The notes below the pieces were generated by a model. That model did not search any database and had not been told where the DNA came from. It worked only from the letters and a program-made list of their open reading frames with translations. Positions 44,682 to 56,507 of a stretch of 64,000 nucleotides of DNA are shown here, in pieces. A program made the position numbers and the translations under genes. This stretch comes from Dryocosmus kuriphilus (lineage: Eukaryota > Arthropoda > Insecta > Hymenoptera > Cynipidae), in NCBI GenBank assembly GCA_038277395.1, contig CM076194.1, positions 179,280,636 to 179,344,635 on the forward strand, given 5' to 3'. Every line of letters starts with the position of its first letter. Positions within the stretch are counted from its first letter, which is position 1.

Positions 44682-45068
44682 GCCTCAATGTATTAATTTT
44701 AAGTTTCTTTGAATAAAGTTTAACTATTTCAAACATATTGTTTTTTACTTACAGGTGAATCCTTAACCTAGTAAATGAAAAGCAGAATTTGGGTTAACTA
44801 ATGTTTATGTAAATTTTCACATTGTTAAAATACATGGTTTTTCTCTTAATGTATAAATCTACCGTTTACATATTTCAGTTATGGTAATTTCTCAATCACT
44901 TCTTCGCAAACATTCTGAATATAAAAAGTGATAATCTCTAGAAACAGACTTTTAAATCGCATCAGATTTAAAAATACAAGTTTTTTCATTGCCTTATTCT
45001 TTACATTTATACAATTTTTTTCTAGATAAGAATGAATGCTTTTTTACACAAGCTGATTTAACTTTACT
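44682..45068. other. Intergenic region, convergent genes
   Basis: This AT-rich gap lies between the 3' end of the rightward integrase and the 3' end of the leftward gene. No feature beyond AATAAA-like sequences was found. Confidence 0.5.
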
Positions 45069-45582
45069 TCAAACACTTTCAGCAATGATTTCAATTATAA
45101 TATCTTTTCTACGTTGAAACGGTATATCACTTTGTTCCAGAATATGCCTATCAATACAGAGGCTGACTTCCTGGAGAACAACAAACGTTGTTTTTTGTAG
45201 TGCAAGTGGATAATATTTTCGAGTTTCAGCTTCTTCAGTTTGCTCTAAAACCATTATGCGCTCCTCATAAGATATAGTCATGTGTATACGGAAATTTCCA
45301 CAGTCTATGCGTTGTTGCTTCTCTTGTCCACGAAAGTACGATGAAATAATGTTGAGATAACTTTTGAACAATTTCCACTCTTCACGATTTAAGGTTATAC
45401 TGGCTCGAGGATGACTGGCTGGTAATTTCACTGATGAGACTAACTTTCCATTCTTTTTTAGCTCTGCACCGACGACAATTTGCTTTCTGAATGATGAATT
45501 CAGATTTTATGTGGTGGGGTGTAGCATTTGATTTCGAGGTGTATAAAGCATGATGTTGATTATGCTTAAGGCTTTCAAACAC
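45069..45582 (-). pseudogene. Polinton hypothetical protein A
   Basis: About 170 codons are split by a frameshift near 45430. The N-terminal part has a possible zinc-binding KANCRRCRAKK. The C-terminal part has LNREEWKLFKSYLNIISSYF, FRIHMTISYEERIMVLEQ and a final helix. Similar proteins accompany integrase in insect Polintons, but I do not know a function. Confidence 0.5.
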
Positions 45583-45608
45583 TGAGAATTAGTGTAAAGC
45601 TTCATACT

Positions 45609-46082
45609 TTATGTACGTTTTTTCATAAATTCAATCGAATCGTAGCGTCCAACATGATATATAATACAGAGATCACCACCCTGATAGGCTCTTTGTAGTC
45701 CTGAAAGCAGATTTTCATCTTTTCTTAGTATGTCAGCGATTCACTCTGGTAGAAAAACTGAGAATTTATTTTCTATGGTTACGAAAAATCTCGTTCCATA
45801 TTTTGTTGCTGCTTTCTTGAAGTGTGTAATTTCATAGTTTTTATTTATTTCAAGTTCATCGAGCTTCTTCGTGGAAGGAATTCCTTGTTCAGAGCAATTT
45901 TGTTTAGTTTTGAGAAATCCATCTTCACTGATTAATTTGTTGAGAGTCAATATATGAGAGTTTCTTATTAGATTTTGTATTTCTAATCGCACTTGTATCA
46001 CACGTTTCAGTTCTCGAATATTCTTTAGTAATGTATTTAAACGACTTTTTAACTCTTGCTGCTTTCCTTCACAATCTGACAT
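45609..46082 (-). pseudogene. Polinton hypothetical protein B
   Basis: One frame of about 157 codons has a single stop near 45741. The N-terminal half is a coiled coil (KSRLNTLLKNIRELKRVIQV). The C-terminal half has YEITHFKKAATKYGTRFFVT and FSVFLPE, and beyond the stop DENLLSGLQRAYQGGDLC. The beta-strand pattern recalls small OB-fold proteins. A single-strand DNA-binding role is conceivable but unproven. Confidence 0.5.
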
Positions 46083-46261
46083 CTAACAGTAGACTGATGA
46101 ATGAGAAGAACTGACCACTTTTTATAGATCCCTACCCCCTCTGCTAGATTGTACAATATGATGCAATAAAGTTCTAGAAGATTCTAGATTGCAGACAAAA
46201 GAAAATACGTTTGCTATACGTTTACTTCATTTTAGTCCAGTTTATCCCGCCCTTCTTCATC

Positions 46262-46616
46262 CTACTCTTTATCAGCATTATTTTCATCATTATCATCAGC
46301 TGTTTTGATGTTTATATAAGAAATTGTCTCCTCCACAGGGTCCCAATAGCTTCTAACTGTATCTTTTATAATAATTAGATACATTCCGGATGGAGACAAG
46401 TATGTTTCAGTAGGAGTTTCCAATACTTTACGCACATCTTTGGTAAAATCCTTTATTGAAATAGCTCTTTTAATATAAAGACAATATTTCGCATATGCTG
46501 CTACTCCAAACAAATAGTTTTCAAACAAAAGTCATCGTTTACGTGTCAAATCTAATAAAAAAATTAAATCTAACACTTCTATTTTTCTGGAATACTTAAT
46601 CTGACTTTCTAACATT
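46262..46616 (-). pseudogene. Polinton hypothetical protein C
   Basis: A small frame (88 codons from 46528) has LFGVAAYAKYCLYIKRAISI, SPSGMYLIIIKD and an acidic tail with DDNDENNADKE. Coding-like sequence continues upstream to a Met near 46616 in other frames. It is the gene closest to the right TIR. Its function is unknown and there is some chance that it is not a gene. Confidence 0.4.
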
Positions 46617-46816
46617 ATGAATAATTCGGGTGCTTGATGCTGACTGAAAAAAATGGTTGCGAAATGTACTTATATATTTACAATTAATGTAGGTACTATC
46701 TTTGTCTATTAATAGCACCTTCTTTATCTTATAGTTGTAGAAGCTTCTAGATTATAAGCAACACGTCTAGACACGTTTGAAATGTAATGCTCAATTGATT
46801 TTTTAATATTCCACTA

Positions 46817-47717
46817 TTATGCATCACTCATCTGACGTCAGCTCCTTAACATTTTCAGTAACGAATTTCTTATCGATTCTCCCTTGATATTTTGCCGACA
46901 GGAAATCTGCCGTGATTTTTTTTCAAACAAAAACGTAGCGGGTATGTTTGATGTTTTTTGCTTTTATCTATAAATGGATTGTTTAAGCCTTCTATAAATA
47001 TGTGAAATTTGTCTTTCATGACCTCTTTGATGTTTTTAATAATACATTTTTCAATGATAGCTGACAAACGGATACTAGGTATTAGAAATTTAATTTTTTT
47101 TGAGTAATTTAAAAAATCTTATTACCAATCGTATATGAATTAAAAGTTTATGGTGATATCAATGAAAAACGTACTGCATACGTTGGACGATCTTTGCTCT
47201 TATCTATAAAAACAAATTCCTTAGCGCTTTTCCTTTGATATTTTGCCAACGGGAAGCTGACGTCATATTTATAAAAAACGTTGGTCATACGTCGGACGAT
47301 CTTTGCTCTTATCTTTAAATCTATTGTTTAAATATTCCACCATTATACACCATTCACCCGGTCATATTTATTTAATGTTTTCAATAACAAATTCCTTATC
47401 AGTTATCCTTTGATATTTACCAACAGGAAGCTGACATCATATTTTTCAAAGATTTTGATTGAAAAAAACTTGCAATTGCGCATTATAATTACTCAAGTCA
47501 TCGAGAACATTCTAGAAGCTTAGCATAGGAGATAGAAGGGTTGTGGGGGGGGGGGGGCAAGGGAAATTGTTTTCGTTAATTTCATTACACTCTATAATTA
47601 ATGACGTCACATCGAAGATTCCAGATGCTTAGCGCGGACATGAAACACTTTAGCTCTCGATGTCGGTAACTGTCGGTAACAGGGATCTTGGTATAGAAGC
47701 CCCCTTGCTCACTTACT
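46817..47717. repeat. Outer Polinton right TIR
   Basis: This arm is the inverted partner of 5668-6570. It includes a minus-strand remnant of the coding repeat (IEGLNNPFIDKSKKHQTY) that is better preserved than in the left arm. A G-run lies near 47544-47555. The last bases, ACTTACT, are followed by CAGCTA. Confidence 0.85.
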
Positions 47718-49420
47718 CAGCTATTGACTATTCAGACGAATACGTTAGTTCGTTTACACGTAATGAATATTCAGTTTTCTAATTAAAAGACTTGATCATT
47801 TTTATCATATTTTTTTTGCAAAAGTAGCGACATCTAGAACATAAAATAACTACGTCACTTGAAAATAACTGGATTGGAATTGTGGGCAATCGAAAATTTG
47901 CAATAAATTACAATTTGCCGACAGTTAAACTACCGTCAATAGATGATAAGCACCTCAAAGGCAACGCTGTGAATTAGTATTTACCAAGATGTAGCATTCA
48001 AAGTTTACAACTCGCATTGCATTCAATAGATTTCAATGGAATTGTTTTTGCAGGGGTTATCATCGATCCAGAAAGCCTTAGAATAAGTAAAATTATGTAC
48101 CAAACTTAGTGTCGCTATAAATAGAAATATCTTTATGTATGACCCGCTAAATTAACGAAAAAACAAAAAGAACCAAAAAAATTTCAGCTAAAATAATCTT
48201 GAACCACCAAACTGGGTTTCATGATAATTAAGATACTTTTTAGTCAAATATTTTTAATTTCGAAAATCCGACTTCGGATTACCTATTAGCAACCCAAAAA
48301 ATATCAGGGACGTCATCTTGAGCCACCAAACTGTGTTATTGAAATGGCATAGAAATCGTGCTTTGACGCACTTTGACGCACATAGATATAGGCTAATTCA
48401 TTAATAATTTTATCCCTTTCCCATATCTTGGAAACCACTTGTCACCTAAAGTTTAAAATTCTTTGTGATTGATTTTAACAAGCTATGAGTGCCTACAATA
48501 TTAATGTAGTGGATATTACACAAGCATCAGTAGATCTTACCGTTCTAAGGGGTTCCATAAATTGGAAATCAGTTACGGCAGAAATGCATCGTGAAAGCGT
48601 TAATAAAATTGGACGATGTAGGATCGTTGGCTGCATTCTTCAGGAAACACTTAGCATTTTTGCTCTAACCCACCTCAACCATTCATCAGCGTTAAGACTG
48701 TTACGTTTCCTTTAGGATCATCTGAACATGGACTGTGAGATCTACGACCTAATTCTTTAAACCGAGTTTGAAAACTCCGCCGCGCTAGTCACCCGTATTT
48801 TTGATCGATAATAATTGATATTTCAGCTGGTGGCAAACCTGACTGTGGCATTCGAATTGAATGAATCAGATCACGAACAAAATGCTTCAATTCGGCAACT
48901 CCAGACTTAAGATACACATCTTTTTGGTTCGGATTTTGATTTTTTCGCAAAAAATTTACAACGCAATAGAGCACACATCTAGCATAATTCAGCAAAGCTC
49001 TTTTTTTCGAAAAAATAAAATGGCGTCCATGAAATTTTTTAACGTTTTCAGGGTAAGATAAACGATCTGAATGAAACCTCATCACGCCTATTGATTGTAC
49101 ATACGGTAATGAAGCTTGTCAAGAATCTTCCTTTTAGTGTCTTATAACATGATCCATATTAAAAAATTGATTTGATTTTCGCAAATCATAATAAAATAAC
49201 ATTCACGGAGAAAAATACGATTGGAAATATCGGACCTCAATGCCCAGAATTCAGATCTCATTCCCGAATAAGTCGACCTTTTCAAATCCAGGGTGTGAAA
49301 ACAATAAGTCATTCATATGCCAATATTTCAATCGGTGATCACACAGCAAGACAAATCAGAACGCAAATTGGGAAGAACCCTTGTACCGAATAGTAGGAGT
49401 CTCATACCAAGATGTACAAG
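47718..49420. other. Non-coding flank right of the Polinton
   Basis: No convincing gene is present. The motif CCACCAAACTG occurs twice about 105 bases apart (near 48205 and 48315), a sign of an old repeat. Open frames of 70-100 codons at 48485-48715 and 48789-49085 have no recognisable domains and are probably fortuitous. Confidence 0.5.
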
Positions 49421-49527
49421 AAGTTGGAGCAGCCATTTTGTTCTTTCTAAAAAACAAAGGTTGTGCTGAGTTATGCTAGATTTATGCTAAATTGTGCCGT
49501 AAAACATTTTTCAAACAAATAAAAATT

Positions 49528-51548
49528 GCAGCCAAAATTTCCAAAAAACGATTTTAGGACCAGAAACGCCATTTTGTTTTTTCGAGGAAACAAAAGTTTC
49601 GCTCAATTGTGCTAGACATATACCCTATTCTTCTGTAAAAAATTTTTCGAAAAAATCAAAATTTTTCCCAAAATTCTCAAAATAAAGCTTTGTTTGTGCG
49701 TGCATGCGCAAAATGTTCAGATTTGCAAATTTCGGGAATTTGACAGTTGTGCTTTAATTTATGCTTTAATGTGCTTAATTTGACTTAGTGCTCCAGGTGC
49801 GAATTGACCGTCGGTTCACGATCGGGCCAACCGTCAGACGATCGGTCCAACTTTGTGCGCCACTTGTCGGGCCAACCAGCTAAATGATAACGGTCAACCT
49901 CCTTTGGCTTCTCAACGTCGACCCGACATTTGGTCCCGAAGATGGACCATCTATGAAAATAAAGCAGGCCCAGCCTTGGGCAACAATGTGGTGCCAACCT
50001 ACATTTCCAAAGGTTGATCAACATTGGCAAGAAGCGTCGGGCCATCCTTGGCAACCAAAGGTTGGGCCGCCGTTGGAAACCAGTGATCCGCCTAATTATT
50101 GCAATGATAACGCAAATCCATCTATTTTCCATGGCTGGCCCGACAATGGTTAAGAAGGTTCATCCAACCACGGAACCGAGGTTGGCACACCACTAATTTC
50201 CAAACTTGGGGAAACATCGACAGTAAACATTGGTCCAAATTAATTAATCAATGTTCTGCCCAACTAGCAAGTCGACGCGACGTCTTGTTACACCGTCCGT
50301 AAGACAATAGCTCGGTATCTCCTTGGCAAAGCCGTCTGCCAATCGTCTCCTTATAGACCCGAAAACTGATTTCACTTGTGGCTCACTTTTACCGCCAGCC
50401 ACCTGGCGGAAACGCGCCCGTACTATTGTGATCATTTTAAATTAATTCACCAGAGTATACCTGACTGTCGGCCCAACCGTGGGACAGAGTTGAGCCGACC
50501 GTACTTTCACGGTCTTTTTGAAACAACAAACCAAAGTGTATCCGACGGTCGGCCCATACTCGGGCCGAGGTTTGACAGACCCTCGAGTGCGTCAAGGTCA
50601 TTTGTGACTAGCCGACTGATGTACCTAGAGTTGTACCGAACGCATTCTTATGGTCGTCGTACCAACTAATCTGCCACAGTTTATCCCATTGTCGGCCCAA
50701 ACGTGGGCCAGAATTGGGCCAACAGTCGGCTTTTTGCCCGCCGCCGACGTCGGGTGCCAACATCGGTGGACCATGGCAGCTTGAAAACACCTTAGTCGGC
50801 CCAACTATGGATACCGTAGATCGGTTGCCACAGTAGGACCGACTTTGGGCCAACGCCAAGCTCTGGCAGCCGACCGAGTTTCGCACCTGGGCTACTCAGA
50901 ATAACTTTCTGATTATCAGAATTCGCCTTTTATCAATTTTAGATAAAAAAATAGTTTAAAATTAAAAAAGGTGATTTTTTACGAAATATTTACATTTGAA
51001 TGAAAAGTCTTTCAAGGAATAGTGGTTGTTTTTTCCCCAGCACAACTCAGCAAAACTTTTAAATTTTTTAAATTCGCATTTTGGAAAATTTTGGGTCAGA
51101 AAAATAATTTAAAATTCCAAAAAGTTGATTTAAAAAAAAATATGCATTTGAGCGAAAAGTGTTTTAGCTAATAGTTGTTGTTCTGACATAGCACAACTTA
51201 GCACAACTTTTAGATTTTCTAAATTCACATTTTGGAAAATTGTAGATAAAATAATTTAAAATTCAAAAAGTCGATTTTTTCGAAAAATAGGCATTAGGCG
51301 ACAAGTATTTTCGGGAATAGTTGTTGGGCTGGCTTTCAGATTTTCGAAATTCGCATGTTGGAAATTTGTATATAAAAAAATAATATAAAATTCAAATAAG
51401 TCGACTTTTTAAAATATACATTTGATTGAAAAGTGTTTCAGGGAATAGTGGTTGTGCTGGTCCAGCACAATTCAGCACAACTTTGGTTTTTCGAAAAAAT
51501 GAAATGGCGTTTCTGGCCTTAAAACTTTTCTTGGGAATTTTGGCTGCG
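49528..51548. repeat. Large inverted-repeat element flanking a MITE
   Basis: Bases 49528-49616 are the approximate reverse complement of 51461-51548. Both carry CAGCCAAAATT, CCAGAAACGCCATTT and TTGTGCT blocks in mirrored order. Between the MITE and the right arm, about 50905-51490 holds roughly four tandem units of about 145 bases, each with a GCACAAC..CAGCACAAC-type motif and AATTTAAAATTC. No coding sequence was found. Confidence 0.55.
49793..50890. mobile_element. MITE-like element rich in GTCGGCCCAAC
   Basis: The 1.1-kb element is more GC-rich than its surroundings. It begins CCAGGTGCGAA and ends with the inverted TTCGCACCTGG. GCT flanks both ends (49790-49792 and 50891-50893), a possible 3-bp duplication. 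Inside are recurring palindrome-prone blocks built from GTCGGCCCAA and TTGGGCCGAC (near 50470, 50555, 50690 and 50793). It has no coding capacity, so it is non-autonomous. The superfamily is unknown. Confidence 0.65.
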
Positions 51549-53939
51549 GTAAATGGAGGGCAAGGAACTAACGAGCCTAGCGGCAAAATAGCTAACAGAC
51601 CTTTTGACACGCCCACTCACTGCAATGTTTACCCCTTACCTTTTTCAAGGAATTTTTTGGGCCGCTGAGAGGGCTATTCGCTGTGCGCCTGTGACTATTA
51701 TACGATTCAACACTCAAAACACTGATGATCCTAGTTCCTACCTAAGGTCCTAAGGCCTAAGCACCCTAAGCTAACTGCAAGGAACAGCTGTTTGCTTTGG
51801 ATCACTTTCGATAAAACTCATTTCACAATTTTCTCGTCAATCACCAAATGGATACAGTACAAGATTTTAAAATTTTACAAAAGTTTGCCAAAAATATTTC
51901 TCTGTCTGTTAAAAAATATTCATATTTCTTGAAATTCTGTTTCGAATGTTATAGTTATTCTTTTAGGAGTCACTTTTATCATAAAAATAGAATGTGCAAT
52001 AATTGTAAAATGAAAAAGAATAACCCCAGCTTATCATTTCCGAAATGATACGGTCAAAAAATATGACTCTTGTCTCTCTTGAAATGTGTGCAAAAAAGTT
52101 TTATTTAAAAAGCGAATTTTTTCAACGGAATATCTATATTGTTGGCTGATTGTATATCGACCAAACTGGATGCTTGTTACTCTAGGAAAAGTTTCAATAT
52201 CACGTACACGTATGTTTTAGTATACATTTGTATATTTTTAAGACATCAATTATATGAAATCGAGATTGAGACAGATGTTTATTGAATTTCTTATACAGCT
52301 TGTTATAATTTATAGAATTTAAAAATAAATTTGGCAGTAATTATCGATTCTAAACAATGAAACATAGTATTCTCTTCTAGTTACACATAAATTACACGCA
52401 CTTTTAAATGGCAAAATTTAGCTCGGCGTAAAATTAACAGACCTAATGTAAAGCAGCTCAACTCACATTAAAATTTTAATATTTACAGTGAATTTGCAAA
52501 ATGTTCCACCCGTACGTTGCACTTTAATTATAAATAACAATTTACGCCAGTTAAGAATGTAATCCTAAAAATAGGGAAAGTAGCAATCAGTCATTCTCTT
52601 GTATATTATGTATATTAAAGTGAGTCGAAAAAAATAATTAGGAATCAGACGTCACTTCTACGCGGAAAAGCAGCACATTGGAACCCTAAAAAAGTATAAT
52701 TAATTTGTGTTATTATTGAATGCCTAAGGTTAGTAGGTACTTACTCGTCAGCCGTGATGGTGAGGCGAGCACTGCGTAAAAATGAGTTTTACTGCATAAA
52801 GTGCTGAAAAAACTCCATAAATCCTCATTTCTTGCATAAAATATTCTCGTGTATACTATGTGTATTATGCCGTTATGCCTATAGGAATAATTTCCATTAT
52901 TTCTTGTAATTAGTCACTTATGTGATAACACACTTTACATGTACCATATGTCTTCAGATTATTAATGTAGATAACATTAAGATTTTCTGTTCACTTTTGA
53001 TTCATTGCTTGCACCCTCTATAATATTTTAAAATTTTTTAATTATTGAAATGTCTGTTCTACAATATTTTGAAAATATTAAGAGTTTTACAATAATTTGG
53101 AATATGATAAAGATTCAATTTAATATTATTTATAATATTCTTGATCTAGCGATTTTAATGTTCAACATTTATGTGAAATAGTACATTCAAATTTTAATTT
53201 TCAGTTATTTGCAACTTCGTTTGATCCCTTATACCTCTCAAGTGCAACAAATCGCTGTAATATGTTTTAAATTGTTGTTGCTACTAATTGTTCTTAAAAT
53301 ACATTTTTACAGTACAAGTGTGATAAATATGTGTGATTATATTAATGTGTAAGTGCCATTTGAAAATTTATTTGGTACACTGTTTATAAATACACGTGAT
53401 TATCCTGATCATTGTGTTTTTCATTGAAAGGCATCCTATAAACATATACTTTTTCACACTACCTTCCAAGCAATAGTACATTTTTGGATATTTTTAGTTC
53501 AAAATTCACGATTCAGCAAACAAGCAGGAAGCAAATTTTACGGGAATTGAACTCACAAAATTATCCAACCAACACTTTAAAAATTTTATTTTTTCAACAG
53601 CAATTAACATCTGTACCATGTATTGAAAACTAGAATTATTAATTTAAACTAATAGTCATTATTGTCCTAAAAAACAGCGAAGATAATTTGTTTCGGAAAG
53701 TGGATTGAAACGTTGCAGTTTTCGTAAAATCAACGATTTTTGATAGTTTTTTAAAAAAACGCAAAAATAAGTATATTATAAAAATCGATTTTTATGCATT
53801 ACTGAGGGATATTTTCTAGGTTGCTTTTCAGAAATAATTACATTATGACATCAGAAATTAAGTTTCTTTTGCTCATTTTTGCATCTGATCCATAGTTTAT
53901 GTAACAAAGCAGAAAGAAGTTTGGTAAAAAAATTTTTTC
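51549..53939. other. AT-rich non-coding region
   Basis: I see nothing that I can support as a gene. The short frame at 51848-52048 has CNNCKMKKN but no recognisable family. Trailing TTGCATAAA-type words near 52780-52850 may be old repeat remains. Confidence 0.45.
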
Positions 53940-54188
53940 CTCACCCGGTATGGTAAACTACAAAACACCACCGGGTTTCTTGGAGGACTATTTAGGATAT
54001 TTTGTAGGTAATTTCCGTTGGGCGCCAAATATAGTGGAAATGATATACTGGGGAAGGGAAGAGGAAGAGTGAATATCGAGTGTTGGAGGTGTAGCGAGTG
54101 AGCGTCATTAAAACTTGGCTCCTACCCTTGGCCGCCGCGCCGGCTCAAAAGCCCGATGCTCTAAACCACTGCGCCAACCACGGAATCG
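53940..54188 (-). mobile_element. tRNA-Lys-like SINE
   Basis: Read on the minus strand from about 54186, the sequence contains a Pol III A-box, TGGCGCAGTGG, then TTTAGAGCATC. An anticodon-arm-like CGGGCTTTTGAGCC has a TTT in the loop, as in tRNA-Lys. The B-box position is degenerate (GGGTAGGAGCC), and an unrelated tail continues to about 53940. The broken T-arm argues for a SINE head and against a functional tRNA gene. Confidence 0.55.
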
Positions 54189-54289
54189 GTGATCAATTAC
54201 ATACAGTCAACTGATCACCATACTGGCTCACCGCTGCCACTCAAGTCAGTCTTCAGGGTGGAAAGGGGAAAGCCATGTGACTTGCACCA

Positions 54290-55075
54290 TGTACCACGTT
54301 ACAAGCTTAGAATATGTGTATTTGTGAGATATCCAACATTTCTCATCAAGCTGTATAATCTTAGACATTAAATAAGTGTATTATGTTTAATCTAATCTTG
54401 GTGTCACACTTTTGAAGATAAATTACTGCAATATAGTTTTATTAAATAAGTGTTGAAAATCATCTATCGGCAAATATCAAAGGAGAACAACTAAAGAATT
54501 AGTTCTTAAAAAATGTCAAAAAAATGAGGTCAAAAAAAGGCGCCTAGTTATTGAATGTTTAAACAATTCATTATTTATAAATTTTAAGTACAATAACCAA
54601 CGTAAAGCTTACGTTCTTCCAAATTCTTAGAAAACATTACATCATATAGCTAAAATGCTATAACGTTATTTGAGAGCTCATTAATATCATTCGTAAACAA
54701 TAAATCTTCAATTTTATAGAAATTATGCAAGGGGAAATGATTCTTGGGAAAAGGGTTCATATTCATGCTAAATAGAAAAGTAATTACAAGAGCAATTGTA
54801 CAGATTAGAATATTCAAAAATAATAATCAACTGATAAGGATTTTCTTATTAAAAGTAACAAAGATATGAAGTCATACGAGTGATGCACAGCTATGAAATG
54901 TTTAAATAATTCATTTCTTGATAAACTTTAAGACCAAACAATGTACCACATCAGCTTCCTGTCAGCAAATATTAAAGAGAAATCCGCTAAGGAATTAGTT
55001 AGTGAAAAAGTACAAAGATAACTGGAGACGAGTGATGCATATTTATGGAATGTCTAAACATTCAGTTTTCTTTCT
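54290..55075 (+). repeat. Detached Polinton TIR fragment
   Basis: The stretch is collinear with the inner Polinton left arm, with clear divergence. Shared blocks in order are GTATTTGTGAGATA, CACACTTTTGAAGATAAA, TCGTAAACAATAAATC, AAAAGGGTTCATATTCATGC, ATCAGCTTCCTGTCAGCAAA and AAGGAATTAGTTAGTGAAAAAG. No termini or genes accompany it. It is a remnant of a further member of the same Polinton family. Confidence 0.75.
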
Positions 55076-55783
55076 AATTCTGTTAAGAGTTTTTTGTCGA
55101 AGTCCCATTTTTTCATGACATCGAATTTTTTAATTTGTCTCTCGAAAATCGACAGATACAAAAAAATGTTATGAATTCTCGTCTAAAAAAGTTGTACACA
55201 AAATTATCTTTGTAGAAAAAATATTCTTCTGGCCTCAAAAATTGTTAAGCCTTCATAAAAACGATAGGATGCCTTAATTACATAAGCAAAAAGTCAAATC
55301 TAATATGGTACAAAAGAAAAGGTGGGGTTTTCCAGAAAATATTTTTTTCATGTTTTTAAAACCTGATCAAAAAAGTATGAAATATTTTCTGAAAAACTTC
55401 ACCTCTTCTACATTTCTTCTCATATTTTTTTATATTTTTTTAGTATGAGAATCAAAAATAAAAGGATAGATATATCAATTGAAAGAAAAGTTATAGAAGG
55501 TTAAAGAAACAATTTTTTTTAACAACTCCAGTACGCACAAATTCGTAAACAATTTTTTTCTTAAATTGGAAAAACACGCATTGCCTAATTTTGTAGAAAA
55601 AACAACATGTTTTATTTCTGAAAGATTCCACGACTTCAAGTGTAAAACCTGCATGATTTGGAATGGATTCGATATATGGTAATCTTTAATAACCTTTGTT
55701 GATCTTTAATTTCCATTACCGATTCTGGCAAGAGAATCTCCGTCTACTTCAGGACAATCATACGTTCTTGTATTATCTTCGTC

Positions 55784-56017
55784 CTACCAATTTCGAGAAG
55801 AATGAGTTTTATTGAAACTATTATTATTTTGCAAAGTTTCAGTAGTTTCGTTCAGCTGCACGATTTCCGCTCTCATGATTTCCACCTGTTCTTCGGGCGT
55901 TAATTCTTCCAGGGATAACCTATCCGACTGGAATAAATTTTCATCTTCATCGACTCCCCTTATTGCAATCACCTTTCGTTCTGTAAATATAAGTTGATGA
56001 TTATTATAATACTTCAA
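55784..56017 (-). pseudogene. Possible Gag N-terminal remnant
   Basis: The open frame of 77 codons has RLSLEELTPEEQVEIMRAEI followed by a Gln/Asn-rich helix. This resembles the coiled-coil start of Gag in Gypsy elements of this type. It lies downstream, in the minus direction, of an LTR, a PBS-like sequence and a GTGAGT splice-donor-like site near 56388. It could be the truncated start of a second copy that shared the LTR. The assignment is tentative. Confidence 0.35.
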
Positions 56018-56084
56018 AAATTAATTTTATAATAATGAAGTTGTGCAAAAGTGAAAATATTACTTTCCCGTGCAGATATTTCGA

Positions 56085-56240
56085 AAGGGCTCTAGTGGGG
56101 GCCCGACGAGTTTTCCCTATCTCTGATCGGGCTCTAGTGAGGGAAAGTAGTCGGGGCCCCACCCGGAACGTAACGCTTAGGTCATAGGGGCCCTACTAGA
56201 TTTTCTAGTAGGGTTCTAGTGGGGTTCGCCCGCCTACAAC
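56085..56240. repeat. Short palindromic GC-rich repeat
   Basis: GGGCTCTAGTGGGG-type words recur at about 56088, 56129 and 56215. CCTACTAGATTTTCTAGTAGG (about 56190-56210) is a perfect hairpin. It looks like part of a small non-autonomous element inserted in AT-rich DNA. The following 56241-56490 is AT-rich with no gene. Confidence 0.5.
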
Positions 56241-56492
56241 CCAATTATAAATATTTTTTATTAATGTAATGTATTTTATTAATGATTTATTAATAATAAT
56301 ATAATTTAATATATAATACTATAATTAATATAATTGTTATAATAATAATATAAAAAAAATTAATAATAATGTATAACGATGATACTCACCCCCTTGGGAC
56401 TTGAGGTTCGTAGTACCGCCATAAAATCCTGCTGACCCTACGTGTCCGCCAATCAAATTTTAAAGTCAAAATTAAATAAGAAGAAAATTTAT

Positions 56493-56507
56493 AATGCTCC
56501 TTGGGCG
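56493..56507 (-). other. Candidate primer binding site (tRNA-Lys type)
   Basis: The minus strand reads TGGCGCCCAAGGAGC immediately past the LTR. The first ten bases match the start of tRNA-Lys-type primer binding sites. Finding it at the distal side of a 3' LTR implies that this LTR also served, or serves, as the 5' LTR of another copy. Confidence 0.55.

Larger units (their letters stand above)
5668..47717 (+). mobile_element. Outer Polinton/Maverick, decayed and multiply interrupted
   Basis: The 42.05-kb element begins AGTAGATGTAC, and the complement of its right end begins AGTAAGTGAGC. Six bases outside each end are CAGCTG (5662-5667) and CAGCTA (47718-47723), a 5/6 match to the 6-bp duplication that Polintons make. 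It has TIRs of about 0.9 kb and a Polinton gene set: PolB, capsid proteins, protease, packaging ATPase, PLA2-like and integrase. Two large insertions sit inside it, at 10465-28079 and about 31465-40394. Subtracting them leaves about 15.5 kb. Almost all genes carry stops or frameshifts, so it is a fossil. Confidence 0.9.

Noticed and set aside
48789..49085. 98-codon minus-strand frame as a host gene
   Set aside because: No recognisable domain, a frame on the other strand of similar length, and AT-rich surroundings.
54120..54186. Functional tRNA-Lys gene
   Set aside because: The T-arm and B-box are degenerate and the acceptor ends do not pair, so a SINE head is more likely.
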